A stretch of DNA of 64,000 bases from Shumkonia mesophila (GCF_026163695.1 NZ_JAOTID010000006.1:1-64000); one strand, 5' to 3'. Positions 35,281 through 44,588 are shown, numbered from the stretch's first letter. Notes: a model not told the origin generated them from the sequence alone. Program-made: numbers and translations.

Positions 35281-36171
35281 ATGTTGAAGAAAAGTTTGGC
35301 CCTGATTGCGGCCGGGACGGTGTTGTGCGGTTTCTCGGCAAGCGCCGCGGACTACTACGGCACGCTTCAGAAGATCAAGGAATCCGGCACCATCGTGCTC
35401 GGCCATCGCGAGTCCTCGGTGCCGTTCGCCTATATCGGCCCCGACCAGAAGCCCATCGGCTATTCCATGGACCTGTGCGCCAAGATCGTCGAGGCGGTGA
35501 AGGCCGAACTCAAGCTCGAGAAGCTTAACGTCAAGTACGTGCCGGTGACGCCGCAGACCCGCATTCCGCTGATCGCCAACGGCAATATCAATATCGAGTG
35601 CGGCTCGACGACCAATACCCTGACCCGCCAGCAGCAGGTCGACTTCGCCTACACCACCTACCTCACCGGCACCAAGCTGCTGGTCAAGAAGTCGTCGGGC
35701 ATCAAGGAAGTCGAGGACCTGAAGGGCAAGGCCATCGCGCTGGCCCAGGGCACCACCAACGAGCGCGCCATCAAGGAAGCCATCGCCAAGCTCAAAATCG
35801 CCGACGTCAAGATCCAGAACGTCAAGGATCACGCCGAGGGCTTCCTGGCGCTGGAAACCGACCGCGTCGACGCCTATTCGACCGACGACATCCAGTTGTA
35901 CGGGCTGATCGCCAAGGCCAAGAACCCGGCCGATTACGCAGTGGTCGGCCGCTTCCTGTCGTTCGACCCCTACGCGCTGATGCTGTCGCGCGACGACTCG
36001 GCCTTCCGCCTGCTCGTCAACAAGACGCTGGCCGCCCTGTTCCGCACGGGTGAGATCGAGCAGCTCTACACCAAGTGGTTCATGTCGCCGATTCCCGGTG
36101 GCACGGCGCTCAACGTGCCGATGGACGGCACGCTGAAGACCAACTTCATGGTCCAAGCCTTCCCCGAGTGA
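35281..36171 (+). CDS. gltI: Glutamate/aspartate-type ABC transporter substrate-binding protein
   Basis: A 296-residue periplasmic binding protein of the family-3 amino-acid type, with a signal peptide ending near FSASAADYYG. Conserved parts include SGTIVLGHRESSVPFAYI, IECGSTTNT and DFAYTTYLTGTKLLV. The closest known relatives are GltI-type proteins for glutamate and aspartate. The ATG at 35281 follows GAGGGAGAGGG. It is the first gene of a four-gene importer and is followed by a stable hairpin, which would favour excess of the binding protein. Confidence 0.9.
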   Translation: MLKKSLALIAAGTVLCGFSASAADYYGTLQKIKESGTIVLGHRESSVPFAYIGPDQKPIGYSMDLCAKIVEAVKAELKLEKLNVKYVPVTPQTRIPLIANGNINIECGSTTNTLTRQQQVDFAYTTYLTGTKLLVKKSSGIKEVEDLKGKAIALAQGTTNERAIKEAIAKLKIADVKIQNVKDHAEGFLALETDRVDAYSTDDIQLYGLIAKAKNPADYAVVGRFLSFDPYALMLSRDDSAFRLLVNKTLAALFRTGEIEQLYTKWFMSPIPGGTALNVPMDGTLKTNFMVQAFPE

Positions 36172-36182
36172 CGGCAGGGCAT

Positions 36183-36215
36183 AAAGGCCGGGGCGCCCAG
36201 GCGTTCCCGGCCTTT
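36183..36215 (+). terminator. Intercistronic hairpin after gltI
   Basis: AAAGGCCGGG and its exact complement CCCGGCCTTT form a 10-bp stem with a 13-base loop, 11 bases after the gltI stop, followed by a pyrimidine tract (CCTTTCCC). It may partly terminate transcription or protect the upstream mRNA. Confidence 0.7.
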
Positions 36216-36256
36216 CCTTTCCCGTCCCTCCCCCGCGCACGACCGGATCGCCATCC

Positions 36257-36979
36257 ATGAAATACAACTGGAACTGGGGCATCCTGTTCACGGAGCCCTA
36301 TTTCGGCTGGCTCGTTTCCGGCATCGAGTGGACCCTGATCGTCTCGACCGTCGCCTGGATCATCGCGTTCTCCGTGGGATCGCTGGTCGGCGTCGCGCGG
36401 ACGGTCAACTCGTTGCCGGTGCGCGCCGTCGCCACCGCCTATGTCGAGCTTTTCCGCAACATCCCGCTTTTGGTGCAGATGTTCATCTGGTTCTACGTCG
36501 TGCCCGAACTGGTGCCCGACGGACTGGGCCGCTGGATGAAGCGCGACATGCCGTTCCCCGAGGCCACCAGCGCCATCCTGTGCCTGGGCACCTATACCGC
36601 GTCGCGCGTCGCCGAGCAGGTGCGCGCCGGCATCGAATCGATCCCGCGCGGCCAGACGGCGGCCGGCCTGGCCATGGGCCTGACCCTGGCCCAGGTCTAT
36701 CGCTATCTGCTGGTGCCGGTGGGCTATCGCATCATCGTGCCGCCGCTGACGAGCGAGTTCCTGACCATCTTCAAGAACTCGTCGCTGGCCCTGACCATCG
36801 GCGTCGGCGAGGTGCTGATGCAGGCCCGCCAGATCGAGAACTACACCTTCCAGGGCTTCGAGGCCTTCACCGCCGCCACCCTCATCTACGTCGTGGTGAC
36901 CCTGGTGGTGGTGTTCGCCATGGACCGCATCGAGAAGCGGGCCCGCATTCCCGGCTATGGCGTGCAGGGGAGGAAATGA
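36257..36979 (+). CDS. gltJ: Amino-acid ABC transporter permease GltJ
   Basis: A 240-residue HisMQ-family permease with about five membrane helices. The EAA-like loop that contacts the ATPase reads [19 protein letters not shown], split around residues 132-155. The ATG has no strong ribosome-binding site. Its stop overlaps the start of gltK (ATGA), so the two permeases are translationally coupled and form the transmembrane channel together. Confidence 0.92.
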   Translation: MKYNWNWGILFTEPYFGWLVSGIEWTLIVSTVAWIIAFSVGSLVGVARTVNSLPVRAVATAYVELFRNIPLLVQMFIWFYVVPELVPDGLGRWMKRDMPFPEATSAILCLGTYTASRVAEQVRAGIESIPRGQTAAGLAMGLTLAQVYRYLLVPVGYRIIVPPLTSEFLTIFKNSSLALTIGVGEVLMQARQIENYTFQGFEAFTAATLIYVVVTLVVVFAMDRIEKRARIPGYGVQGRK

Positions 36980-37635
36980 TGGGCGCTTTCGATTTCGGCG
37001 CCATCGCCCGCGCGCTGCCCTATCTGTGGGACGGCATGCAGCTGAGCCTGCTTCTGACCGGGCTGTCGGCGGCGGGCAGCATCGTGCTGGGCACCATCCT
37101 GGCCCTGATGCGCCTTTCCGGCATCCGGCCGCTCGAATGGATCGGCGCCATCTGGGTCAATTTTTTCCGCTCGCTGCCCTTGCTGCTGGTCATCTTCTGG
37201 TTCTACTTCCTGGTTCCCCTGATCGCCCAGCGCCAGGTCGACGCCTTCCAGTCGGCCCTGGTCGGCTTCGTGCTGTTCGAGGCCGCCTACTATTGCGAGA
37301 TCATGCGTTCCGGCATCCAGAGCATCTCGCGCGGCCAGGCGTGGGCCGGCTACGCCCTGGGGCTGCGCTATTCGCAGACCATGCGCTTCATCGTGCTGCC
37401 GCAGGCCTTCCGCAACATGCTGCCGGTTCTGCTGACCCAGACCATCATCCTTTTTCAGGACACCTCGCTGGTCTTCGTGGTGGGGCTGGCCGACTTCATG
37501 ACCTCGGCGGTCACCGTGGCGCAGCGCGACGGCCGGCTGATGGAGCTCTACGTCTTCGCGGCGGCGGTCTATTTCCTGATGTGCTACGCCTCGTCGCTGT
37601 ACGTCAAATTCCTGCGCAGAAAGATGCACCAATGA
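36976..37635 (+). CDS. gltK: Amino-acid ABC transporter permease GltK
   Basis: A 219-residue HisMQ permease, partner of GltJ. It has the family features: a first helix [17 protein letters not shown], an [16 protein letters not shown] segment, and an ATPase-contact loop [20 protein letters not shown]. The start overlaps gltJ by 4 bases and is preceded by GGGGAGGAA, a good ribosome-binding site. Its stop overlaps the gltL start. Confidence 0.92.
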   Translation: MMGAFDFGAIARALPYLWDGMQLSLLLTGLSAAGSIVLGTILALMRLSGIRPLEWIGAIWVNFFRSLPLLLVIFWFYFLVPLIAQRQVDAFQSALVGFVLFEAAYYCEIMRSGIQSISRGQAWAGYALGLRYSQTMRFIVLPQAFRNMLPVLLTQTIILFQDTSLVFVVGLADFMTSAVTVAQRDGRLMELYVFAAAVYFLMCYASSLYVKFLRRKMHQ

Positions 37636-38360
37636 TCGAGATCCAACACGTCAACAAGTGGTTCGGCCCCTTCCAGGTGCTCAAGGACTGCACCAGCCAC
37701 GTCGAGAAGGGCGAGGTGGTAGTCATCTGCGGGCCCTCGGGTTCGGGCAAGTCGACGCTGATCAAGTGCGTCAATGGGCTGGAGCCCTTCCAGGAGGGAA
37801 CGATCGCCGTCGATGGCGTCTCGGTCGGCGACAAGGCCACCAACCTGCCGAAACTGCGCAGCCACATCGGCATGGTGTTCCAGAACTTCGAACTGTTCCC
37901 GCACAAGACGGCGGCCGAAAACATCGCGCTGGCCCAATTGAAGGTGCTGGGCCGCAGCGAGGACGAGGCCAGGGCCCGCGGCAAGCTGCTGCTGGACCGC
38001 GTCGGCCTGGGCGAGATGGGCCACAAGTATCCGAGCGAACTGTCGGGCGGCCAGCAGCAGCGCGTCGCCATCGCCCGCGCGCTGGCCATGGACCCCATCG
38101 CCATGCTGTTCGACGAACCGACCAGCGCGCTCGACCCCGAGATGATCAACGAGGTGCTGGACGTCATGCAGGAGCTGGCCAGGGACGGCATGACCATGAT
38201 GGTGGTGACCCACGAAATGGGCTTCGCCAAGCGGGTGGCCGATCGCGTCGTCTTCATGGACCAGGGCGAGATCGTCGAGGACGCCACCAAGGAAGACTTC
38301 TTCGGCACCCCCCGAAGCGAGCGCGCCCAGCAGTTCCTCTCGAAGATCCTGCACCACTAG
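37632..38360 (+). CDS. gltL: Amino-acid ABC transporter ATP-binding protein GltL
   Basis: A 242-residue ATPase of the importer. Walker [10 protein letters not shown] is near residue 34, the signature [15 protein letters not shown] near residue 137, and Walker [13 protein letters not shown] just after, with the switch His in VVTHEMGFA. It overlaps gltK by 4 bases. The operon ends here with a palindromic repeat after a gap of about 35 bases. Confidence 0.96.
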   Translation: MIEIQHVNKWFGPFQVLKDCTSHVEKGEVVVICGPSGSGKSTLIKCVNGLEPFQEGTIAVDGVSVGDKATNLPKLRSHIGMVFQNFELFPHKTAAENIALAQLKVLGRSEDEARARGKLLLDRVGLGEMGHKYPSELSGGQQQRVAIARALAMDPIAMLFDEPTSALDPEMINEVLDVMQELARDGMTMMVVTHEMGFAKRVADRVVFMDQGEIVEDATKEDFFGTPRSERAQQFLSKILHH

Positions 38361-38395
38361 GAGGTGCGCACGAAAGCCTGGTTTCGTCATTCCCG

Positions 38396-38462
38396 CGAAG
38401 GCGGGAATCCAGGACCACCGCTCCGTCGCTTGCCCTGGACCCCCGCCTGCGCGGGGGTGACG
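38396..38462. repeat. Intergenic palindromic repeat (GTCATTCCCGCG family)
   Basis: A fourth, slightly shorter copy. It starts CGTCATTCCCGCG, contains GGGAATCCAG and CTCCGTCG, and ends GCGGGGGTGACGG. It lies between the convergent gltL and the STAS-like gene and probably serves as the transcription end. Confidence 0.85.
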
Positions 38463-38514
38463 GGGATAGGAAGGTGAAAGGGTCTGCCCTAAGGATGGCC
38501 GCAGCCCGGCGTCC

Positions 38515-38898
38515 TCATTCCGGCGGCAGGCCGATCCAGGAGCGGGCGGCGTTGCGGTCGGTGAAGACCTCGATGCGGCCATCGTTCCCGCTCAGCGTCT
38601 TGAACTGGCGCAGGGCACCGTAAACCACATTGCGCGCCGGCACGTAGAAGGCCAGCCGTCCGGTCATCCGCGGCAGGGCATCGGACGCGATGAACTCGAC
38701 GACCGCCACCGTTTCGTCGAACCACAACCGGTGATCCGTCACCGCCGTGCAGTCGACCAGCGTGCGGAACTCCGGCCGGACGCGGGGATCGGCCCGCGCC
38801 GACGCCATGGCGGCGCGCACATCCGCCAGGGTGACGGTTCCCGAATAGGACGAGAAGATCACCCCGCGCTCGACGTCGATCCGATAGCTTGCCGCCAT
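38515..38898 (-). CDS. Hypothetical protein, STAS/SpoIIAA-like
   Basis: A 127-residue soluble protein. The pattern of alternating strands and helices (ERGVIFSSYSGTVTLADV, RTLVDCTAVTD, then MTGRLAFYVPARNVVYG) resembles SpoIIAA/STAS-like single-domain proteins of unknown role. The start is the first methionine with a normal N-terminus; an upstream in-frame extension is not protein-like. It is divergent from the tct operon. Confidence 0.55.
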   Translation of the reverse strand: MAASYRIDVERGVIFSSYSGTVTLADVRAAMASARADPRVRPEFRTLVDCTAVTDHRLWFDETVAVVEFIASDALPRMTGRLAFYVPARNVVYGALRQFKTLSGNDGRIEVFTDRNAARSWIGLPPE

Positions 38899-39228
38899 GG
38901 AACCCCACCCGAAACCGGACCCGGTAATGCCGGCCTCTTCCCCCTCGGCCCTATTGTAGCCTAACGGCAGGCCGCGGGGGAAAGATGTCGATACCGTTTC
39001 GGCTCCGACAGACAAGGTCGATTGACAGGGGAACAAATCGATGCCGCCATTCTCAAAAAATGAGGGGCTTGGCCTCGATTTCGATTTTGGCGTAATCTTC
39101 ATAAAGGGAGACACAACCATCGAGCAACTTTGCTTTGCGCGGCCCGAAGCGCGGGCTCGGCCCAGCGAAAGGAGACGTATCCGCCCGTCTTGATTTCCCC
39201 ACCCATCGAACAGCCAACGGAGGAGGAC
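38899..39228. other. Divergent promoter region with inverted repeat
   Basis: 330 bases between the STAS-like gene and tctC with no gene. TCGATT (39018-39023) and AATCGA (39036-39041) form an inverted repeat around a TTGACA hexamer, a plausible operator and -35 region for tctC, although no good -10 is evident at the usual distance. No tctDE regulator pair is nearby. Confidence 0.4.
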
Positions 39229-40212
39229 ATGCAAGCTAACGCCTTTGGGAGAGCGATCGCCGTTTCTGTCTTGGCCCTTTCTTTCGCCGGATCAGCCGTT
39301 GCTGCCGATTATCCGACCAAGGACGTCCGCATGGTCGTGGCCTGGGGGGCCGGCGGCGGCACCGACGGCATCGTCAGGAAGATTTCCAACATCGCCGAGA
39401 AGGCGCTGGGGAAAGCCGTCTACGTCGAGAACATCGAGGGGGGCCTGAGCGCCACCGGCGTCATGGACGTCATGAAGGCCAGGCCCGACGGCTATAACCT
39501 GGCCAGCCTGACCTACGACAGCGTCATCACGGTTCCCTGGCAGAAGCTGCTGCCCGGCTACAGCCTGGACAAGCTGAAGCTCATCTGCCGGATCACCAGC
39601 GAGCCGGACGCCATCATGGTGCGCGGCGACGGCCCGTACAAAACCCTGGCCGACCTCATCGCCGCCGCCAAGAAAGACCCCGGCAAGATCAAGCTCGGCA
39701 TCCAGGGCGTGGGCTCGCGGGTCCATCTGGCCATGCTGCGCTTCCAGGACGCCACCGGCACCAAGTTCAACCTGGTGTCCTACCCCGGCGGGGCGGCGCC
39801 GCAGAAGGAAGCGATCCTTTCCAAGGAGGTCGCGGCGGTGATCACCAGCCTCGGCGATTTCGCCTCGCTGATCCAGTCGGGCGACGTGCGCGGCGTCGCC
39901 GAGCTTTCGGACGCCCGCAACGCCACCTATCCCGACGTCCCGACTGCCAAGGAGCTTGGCGTCGACATCCAGATCGGCAGCTTCATCCTGCTGGCCGCCC
40001 CAGCCGGCACCCCGGACGACATCGTCCAGAAGCTCGAAAAGGTCTTCAAGGACGCCCATGAAAGCCAGGAGTTCCGCAAGTGGCTGGCGACGACCGGCGT
40101 GTCGCCGACCTGGCTGGGCTCCGCCCAGGTCACGCCATGGGCGATGGATACGCAAAAGCAGTTCTTCACCATGATGGACGGCCTGGTGAAGCAGGGCGTC
40201 CTCAAGAAATAG
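39229..40212 (+). CDS. tctC: Tripartite tricarboxylate transporter substrate-binding protein TctC
   Basis: A 327-residue periplasmic binding protein of the Bug/TctC family. A signal peptide ends near GSAVAADYP. Typical segments follow: VRMVVAWGAGGGTDGIVR, GKAVYVENIEGG, a KIKLGIQGVGS loop and APAGTPDDIVQKLE. TctC proteins bind carboxylates such as citrate or aromatic acids; the ligand cannot be read. The start follows GGAGGA. It heads a tctC-tctB-tctA operon with a strong hairpin after it. Confidence 0.92.
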   Translation: MQANAFGRAIAVSVLALSFAGSAVAADYPTKDVRMVVAWGAGGGTDGIVRKISNIAEKALGKAVYVENIEGGLSATGVMDVMKARPDGYNLASLTYDSVITVPWQKLLPGYSLDKLKLICRITSEPDAIMVRGDGPYKTLADLIAAAKKDPGKIKLGIQGVGSRVHLAMLRFQDATGTKFNLVSYPGGAAPQKEAILSKEVAAVITSLGDFASLIQSGDVRGVAELSDARNATYPDVPTAKELGVDIQIGSFILLAAPAGTPDDIVQKLEKVFKDAHESQEFRKWLATTGVSPTWLGSAQVTPWAMDTQKQFFTMMDGLVKQGVLKK

Positions 40213-40234
40213 GCCGTGGCCGAGTGGCTGAACG

Positions 40235-40265
40235 GGCCCCGTCCCCCTTTCGCGGGGGTGGGGCC
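40235..40265 (+). terminator. Intercistronic hairpin between tctC and tctB
   Basis: Two stacked stems: GGCCCC with GGGGCC outside, and CCCCC with GGGGG inside, around a 6-base loop. A short TCCTTT tract follows. It would hold back transcription of tctBA relative to tctC, as at gltI. The preceding bases (GTGGCCGAGTGGCTGAA) look like a tRNA-Ser D-arm, but no complete tRNA can be folded. Confidence 0.7.
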
Positions 40266-40292
40266 TCCTTTCTGCTTTCGGGAGATGGTGCC

Positions 40293-40763
40293 TTGAACGA
40301 AAAGCCGAAAACCGCGCTCGGCGGGGAGGTCGTTCTTCCCGTCGTCCTTATCGTCGCCTCCGTGGCCTATTCGATCGAAGCCCTGCGCACGCTGCGCCCC
40401 TTCCAGGAGGGGACGGCGGGCCCGTCGTTCTTTCCGATCGTCATTTCGGCGGTCATGCTGGCCGCCCTGGCGTCTCTTCTGTGGAGCTCCCTCAAGGGCC
40501 GGAAGAAAAAGGGCGAAGCGGTGGCGCTCGCCGAGCCGATCAAGGTCGTCCTGGTGACCGTCGGCTACATCGCGCTTTTCCAGCCGGCCGGGTACTTCCT
40601 GTCGACGACGGCCTATGTCCTGGCCCTGCTTTACGTCTTCCGGTTCAAGGCCCGGAACGTCTTCGTCACCGTTTTGTGGGCTCTTCTCATCGCCGGGGCC
40701 TGCTTCGTCCTGTTCTCGGAAATCTTCCGCATCCGGCTGCCGAAACTCGGCGGGATCATCTAA
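40293..40763 (+). CDS. tctB: Tripartite tricarboxylate transporter small membrane subunit TctB
   Basis: A 156-residue membrane protein with four predicted helices, as is usual for TctB, including VVLPVVLIVASVAYSIEAL and the FFPIVISAVMLAALASLLW segment. I place the start at TTG 40293, preceded by GGGAGATGG; no ATG or GTG in frame nearby gives a proper first helix. The rare TTG start, after the hairpin, would lower its translation. The stop is directly followed by the tctA start (TAAATG). Confidence 0.82.
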   Translation: MNEKPKTALGGEVVLPVVLIVASVAYSIEALRTLRPFQEGTAGPSFFPIVISAVMLAALASLLWSSLKGRKKKGEAVALAEPIKVVLVTVGYIALFQPAGYFLSTTAYVLALLYVFRFKARNVFVTVLWALLIAGACFVLFSEIFRIRLPKLGGII

Positions 40764-42293
40764 ATGGAATCGCTGCTTGGAGTGCTCAACGGCTTTGCCG
40801 CCCTCGCCGAGCCCATGACCTTTGTCGCCATGGTCATCGGCTTCCTGATCGGCACCTTTTTCGCCGCCGTGCCCGGGTTGACGTCGGCCCTGGCCATCGC
40901 GCTGCTGCTGCCCTTGACCTACAGCCTCGACGTCGTCGTCGCGCTGGTGATGTGCGCGTCCATCTTCATGGCCGGCATGTATGCCGGCAGCATCACCGCC
41001 ATCACCATCAACATTCCCGGCGCCCCCGCCAACATGATGACCTGCCTCGAGGGGTCGCCGCTGATGAAGAGGGGCCTGGGCGCCAAGGCGCTCGGCCACG
41101 CCGCGCTGGGCTCGATGGTGGGCGGCGTGATCGGCGCCCTTCTGCTCATGTTCGTGGCGCCGCTGATGGTGAAGCTGGCGCTGCTCATCCGCACGCCCGG
41201 CAAGTTCTCGCTGATCCTGTTCGCCCTCATCGTCATTGTCATCGCGAGCCGGAAGTCCTTCGCCAAAGGAACCATCGCCACCGTTCTCGGCGTCATGATC
41301 GCCACCGTCGGCATCGACGTCATGGAACCGGTCGCCCGGTTCACCTTCGGGATCGACCTGTTCGTCGAAGGCATCAACATGATGCCGCTGATCATCGGCA
41401 CCTTCGCCATCAGCGAGTTGCTGATCCAGTCCGAGCGAAACCACCACGAGGCCGTCATCGCCGAGGGCGCGGAGGCGAAGATCCGCCGGCGCGATTTCCT
41501 GCCGACCCTGGCCGACATTCGCGAGATCGGGCTTTTCACCTACCTCAAAAGCTCGCTCATCGGCTTTCTGATCGGGGTGCTGCCCGGGGCCGGCGGCTCG
41601 ATGGCGGCGTTCGTGTCCTATGCCGAGGCGATGCGCGCCTCCCGGCGGCCGGAGAAGTTCGGCGACGGATCGATCGAGGGGATCGCCGCCGCCGAATCGG
41701 CCAACAACTCGATGTGCGGCGGCGCCTTCGTCCCCATGCTGACCTTCGGCATCCCCGGCGATCCGACCACCGCCATCGTGCTGGGCGTGCTCGTCATCAA
41801 CGGCCTGCAGCCGGGACCGATGCTGTTCGCCAACCAGTTCGACCTGATTTCCCCGATGTTCGCGTCGCTCTTCGTCAGCGCGCTGGTCCTCATTCCGCTG
41901 ACGCTGTTCGCGCTGGGCCCCTACTTCATCAAGATCGTGAGCATCAACAAGGCGGTGCTCTATTCCGGCATCGCCGTCGTCGCCGTGGTCGGCGGCTATG
42001 TGGCGACGTTCTCGATCTTCCAGATGTCGCTGACCCTGGCCTTCGGGGTGATCGCCTATTTCCTGCGCAAGCAGGAGTATCCCACCGTGTCCATGCTGCT
42101 CGGCTTCATTCTCGGGCCGGACCTGGAGCTGTACTTCCGACGCGGCCTGTCGCTCGAGGACGGCAATCCGATGATCTTCCTGACCAGCCCGGACAGCTTG
42201 GTGTTCCTCGTCCTGACCGTCGTCTTCTTCTATTTCTTCGTGATCCGCAAGCCGAAGGCGCCCGTGCTCATCAAGGGCAAGATCGGCGGGTAG
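40764..42293 (+). CDS. tctA: Tripartite tricarboxylate transporter large permease TctA
   Basis: A 509-residue permease with about eleven or twelve helices. The family signatures are present: FFAAVPGLTSALAIALLLP near residue 32, GMYAGSITAITINIPG, and NNSMCGGAFVPMLTFGIPG near residue 313. TctA forms the transport channel with TctB, using ion gradients. The start codon abuts the tctB stop, so the genes are coupled. Confidence 0.95.
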   Translation: MESLLGVLNGFAALAEPMTFVAMVIGFLIGTFFAAVPGLTSALAIALLLPLTYSLDVVVALVMCASIFMAGMYAGSITAITINIPGAPANMMTCLEGSPLMKRGLGAKALGHAALGSMVGGVIGALLLMFVAPLMVKLALLIRTPGKFSLILFALIVIVIASRKSFAKGTIATVLGVMIATVGIDVMEPVARFTFGIDLFVEGINMMPLIIGTFAISELLIQSERNHHEAVIAEGAEAKIRRRDFLPTLADIREIGLFTYLKSSLIGFLIGVLPGAGGSMAAFVSYAEAMRASRRPEKFGDGSIEGIAAAESANNSMCGGAFVPMLTFGIPGDPTTAIVLGVLVINGLQPGPMLFANQFDLISPMFASLFVSALVLIPLTLFALGPYFIKIVSINKAVLYSGIAVVAVVGGYVATFSIFQMSLTLAFGVIAYFLRKQEYPTVSMLLGFILGPDLELYFRRGLSLEDGNPMIFLTSPDSLVFLVLTVVFFYFFVIRKPKAPVLIKGKIGG

Positions 42294-42297
42294 GCCC

Positions 42298-43101
42298 CTA
42301 CTCCCGGTTCTGCATCCAGCGGCCCCACAGCTTCTCGCCGATCAGGCAGTCGCTTTTCCCGCGGACGGGGCGGAAGGCCGCCGGGATGACGCGGGGAGGC
42401 CCGCCGGCGATCTCGAAGACCAGTTTGCGGCGCACCGCGTCTGCGAAGCGGCCCATGTCCTGGACCGCCACCACGAAGGCGCCAGGGCCGCCGATCACGC
42501 AGTCGCGGTAATAATCCTCCAGCCCGACGTCGCCGTAGGCCGACGCCATGCTGGGCCGGATCAAGAGCGGCAGGCCGTTGATGACGATGCCCTGGGCGAT
42601 CACGCGGTCGCGCACCGGTTCCACCGGCACCCCCATGTTGTTGGGGCCGTCGCCCGAAATGTCGATGACCCGCCGCGTCCCCTCGAAGCCGTTGGCCTCG
42701 AACAGGCCCGACGTGAAGGCGAGGCTGCCCGAGATCGAGGTGCCGCGAATGCGCGCCACCGGGGCGGCGGCAACCGCGGCGGCAAAGGCCTGCGCACTGG
42801 CGGTATCGTGAACGGCCGCCCACGGCACGGTGACGACCTGCGAGCCCGGCCCGGCCCACTCCACGTAGACGACGGCGATCCTGCCGGCGTAGCCCCCGCG
42901 GATGGCGTTGACCACCTCGGGGTGAGCCAGCGCCGCCACGTAACCGTCGCGCTGGATCTGCAGTTCCTGCGGGTCCATGGAGCCCGAGACGTCGACGGCC
43001 AGCACCAATTCGAGATCGACCTTCTCGGCCGCCGCCGGGCCGGCCGCCAGCAGGCCCAGCCCGCACCCGACCATGAAAGCCAGAAGAGTGCGCCCCCGCA
43101 T
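42298..43101 (-). CDS. DUF1194 protein with von Willebrand A-type domain
   Basis: A 267-residue exported protein (signal peptide about 1-26, ending GPAAAEK). The MIDAS motif of a von Willebrand A domain is present: DVSGSM near residue 37, followed by GTSISGSLAF and ISGDGPNN for the other metal-contact positions. DUF1194 proteins are mostly alphaproteobacterial and uncharacterised. It is convergent with tctA, 4 bases apart. Confidence 0.85.
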   Translation of the reverse strand: MRGRTLLAFMVGCGLGLLAAGPAAAEKVDLELVLAVDVSGSMDPQELQIQRDGYVAALAHPEVVNAIRGGYAGRIAVVYVEWAGPGSQVVTVPWAAVHDTASAQAFAAAVAAAPVARIRGTSISGSLAFTSGLFEANGFEGTRRVIDISGDGPNNMGVPVEPVRDRVIAQGIVINGLPLLIRPSMASAYGDVGLEDYYRDCVIGGPGAFVVAVQDMGRFADAVRRKLVFEIAGGPPRVIPAAFRPVRGKSDCLIGEKLWGRWMQNRE

Positions 43102-43197
43102 GGCGACGACCCCATCCCTGCCGCTGCGGAAGGCGGCCTTGCCGCCCCCCATTGCTTTCAGATGGGAAGGCGGTTCCCGTTTACCAGGGCGGGCGGA

Positions 43198-44136
43198 TCA
43201 GTGGGAGACGAGGCCGAGTTCCCAGTACTGGCCGACCAGATCGTGGCCGAAGGAATGGTGAGGCTCCTCGCGGATCAACCTGAACCCGGCCGCCTCGTAA
43301 AGGCGGCGGGCGGCCGTCAGGATGTCGTTGGTCCACAAGGTCAGGGTGGCGTAGCCGGCCTGGCGGGCGAAGCGGACGGCCTCCTCGACCAGGCGGGCGC
43401 CGATGCCCAGCCCGCGCGCCTCGGGCTCGACGTAAAGCAGGCGCAGCTTGGCCACCTCGTCGGACTGACGGACCAGGAAGACGGCGCCGATGGCCTCGCC
43501 GTCCACTTCGGCGATCCAGCAGCGCTCGCGCTTGGGGTCCTGGTTTTTGGCGAAGTCGGCGACGATGCCGGCGACCAGGACCTCGAAGCTTTCATCCCAG
43601 CCGTATTCCCCGGCATACAGCGCCCCGTGGCGGGATACCACGCGGCCGAGATCGCCGGAACGGGGCGGCCGCAGAATATAGGACACGGCGCCCGCCGGCT
43701 GGCCGCCCAGCAGTCTGGCGACGCTGGCCATGGCCGCCAACAGCCGCTCGCGCCCGGCCGGCGACAGGCCGCCCAGCAGGGCGGCGACCTGCTGGCGCGA
43801 GGCGCCATCGAGCGTGGCGAAGGCGGCCCGCCCGGCCTCGGTCAGCGCCAGGCGGCGGCGGCGGCCATCGGTTTGCCCCGCGCTTTTCGTCAGCAGCCCC
43901 CGGCGGACGAGGCGCCCGAGGATGCGGCTGAGATAGCCGGCATCGAAGCCGAGATCGCGGCAAAGATCGGCGGCGGCCGGATTTTCCCGGTTGGCCAGTT
44001 CATAGAGCACGCGCGCCTCGGTCAGCGAAAAGGCGCTGTTCAGCAGCCCCTCTTCGAGCACGCCGATGCGCTGGGTGTAGAACCGGTTGAACCGGCGCAC
44101 CGCCGCAACCTGCCCTTCGGCAACCGACGCCGCCAT
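43198..44136 (-). CDS. MarR-type regulator fused to GNAT acetyltransferase
   Basis: A 312-residue fusion. The N-terminal ~145 residues form a MarR winged helix (FSLTEARVLYELA, then LCRDLGFDAGYLSRILGRL, RRGLL and GRRRRLALT). The C-terminal half is a GNAT domain with the acetyl-CoA loop EARGLGIGARL. This MarR-GNAT fusion is a known type; its small-molecule targets are largely unknown. The start is the methionine of MAASVAEG. The upstream region has direct repeats that may be its own operator. Confidence 0.88.
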   Translation of the reverse strand: MAASVAEGQVAAVRRFNRFYTQRIGVLEEGLLNSAFSLTEARVLYELANRENPAAADLCRDLGFDAGYLSRILGRLVRRGLLTKSAGQTDGRRRRLALTEAGRAAFATLDGASRQQVAALLGGLSPAGRERLLAAMASVARLLGGQPAGAVSYILRPPRSGDLGRVVSRHGALYAGEYGWDESFEVLVAGIVADFAKNQDPKRERCWIAEVDGEAIGAVFLVRQSDEVAKLRLLYVEPEARGLGIGARLVEEAVRFARQAGYATLTLWTNDILTAARRLYEAAGFRLIREEPHHSFGHDLVGQYWELGLVSH

Positions 44137-44161
44137 GGCTTGCCTCCATTCGCCGGATATA

Positions 44162-44195
44162 ATTGCTTTTGTCATATAATTTATTGCTTTAGTCA
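44162..44195. promoter_or_regulatory. Direct repeats, candidate MarR-type operator
   Basis: ATTGCTTTTGTCA (44162-44174) and ATTGCTTTAGTCA (44183-44195) are 12/13 identical and begin 21 bases apart, two turns of the helix. They lie 26 bases upstream of the MarR-GNAT start, where autorepression would act. Confidence 0.55.
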
Positions 44196-44387
44196 AGTAT
44201 ATGGATGGCTCCTTCTATCGTCGTGGCCGGGCTTGACGGGGAAGGGAACGACCGCCACTCAACCACCCTCGTCATGGACTTGTTCCGGCCACATCCGCCC
44301 CCTATCGCAGGGATGCCAAGTGATTGGTCCCATTTTAAAACGACTAAATTCTGAAAAATGCCACTTTAACGCAGTTTTAACGCAGCA

Positions 44388-44416
44388 TTGCTGAACACTA
44401 ACGAGATATATATTAT
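44388..44416 (+). promoter_or_regulatory. Candidate promoter in AT-rich DNA
   Basis: TTGCTG (44388-44393) and TATTAT (44411-44416) are 17 bases apart in the strongly AT-rich 44330-44520 segment. Two direct copies of TTTAACGCAG (44365-44374 and 44376-44385) lie just upstream and could bind a regulator. It would drive the membrane protein and SPW genes with a leader of about 165 bases. The rest of the 452-base gap (44137-44588) holds no gene. Confidence 0.45.
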
Positions 44417-44588
44417 TATCAATGCCAAAATTTCTTTCGTTTATTTTTAATATTTGTCGATATTACATCAGCATCAATGCATTTTAATTAGCAATCCCCT
44501 CTAATTTCGATAGATTCCCCACGGGCGCGGTTTTCTTCCTTCACGGTCGGCCGTAGAACGACCGGGCCTGCCGACACCGACACGATCC

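Noticed and set aside
40213-40265. Possible tRNA-Ser after tctC
   Set aside because: The GTGGCCGAGTGGCTGAA segment resembles a D-arm, but no acceptor, anticodon or T arm can be matched; a hairpin occupies the rest.
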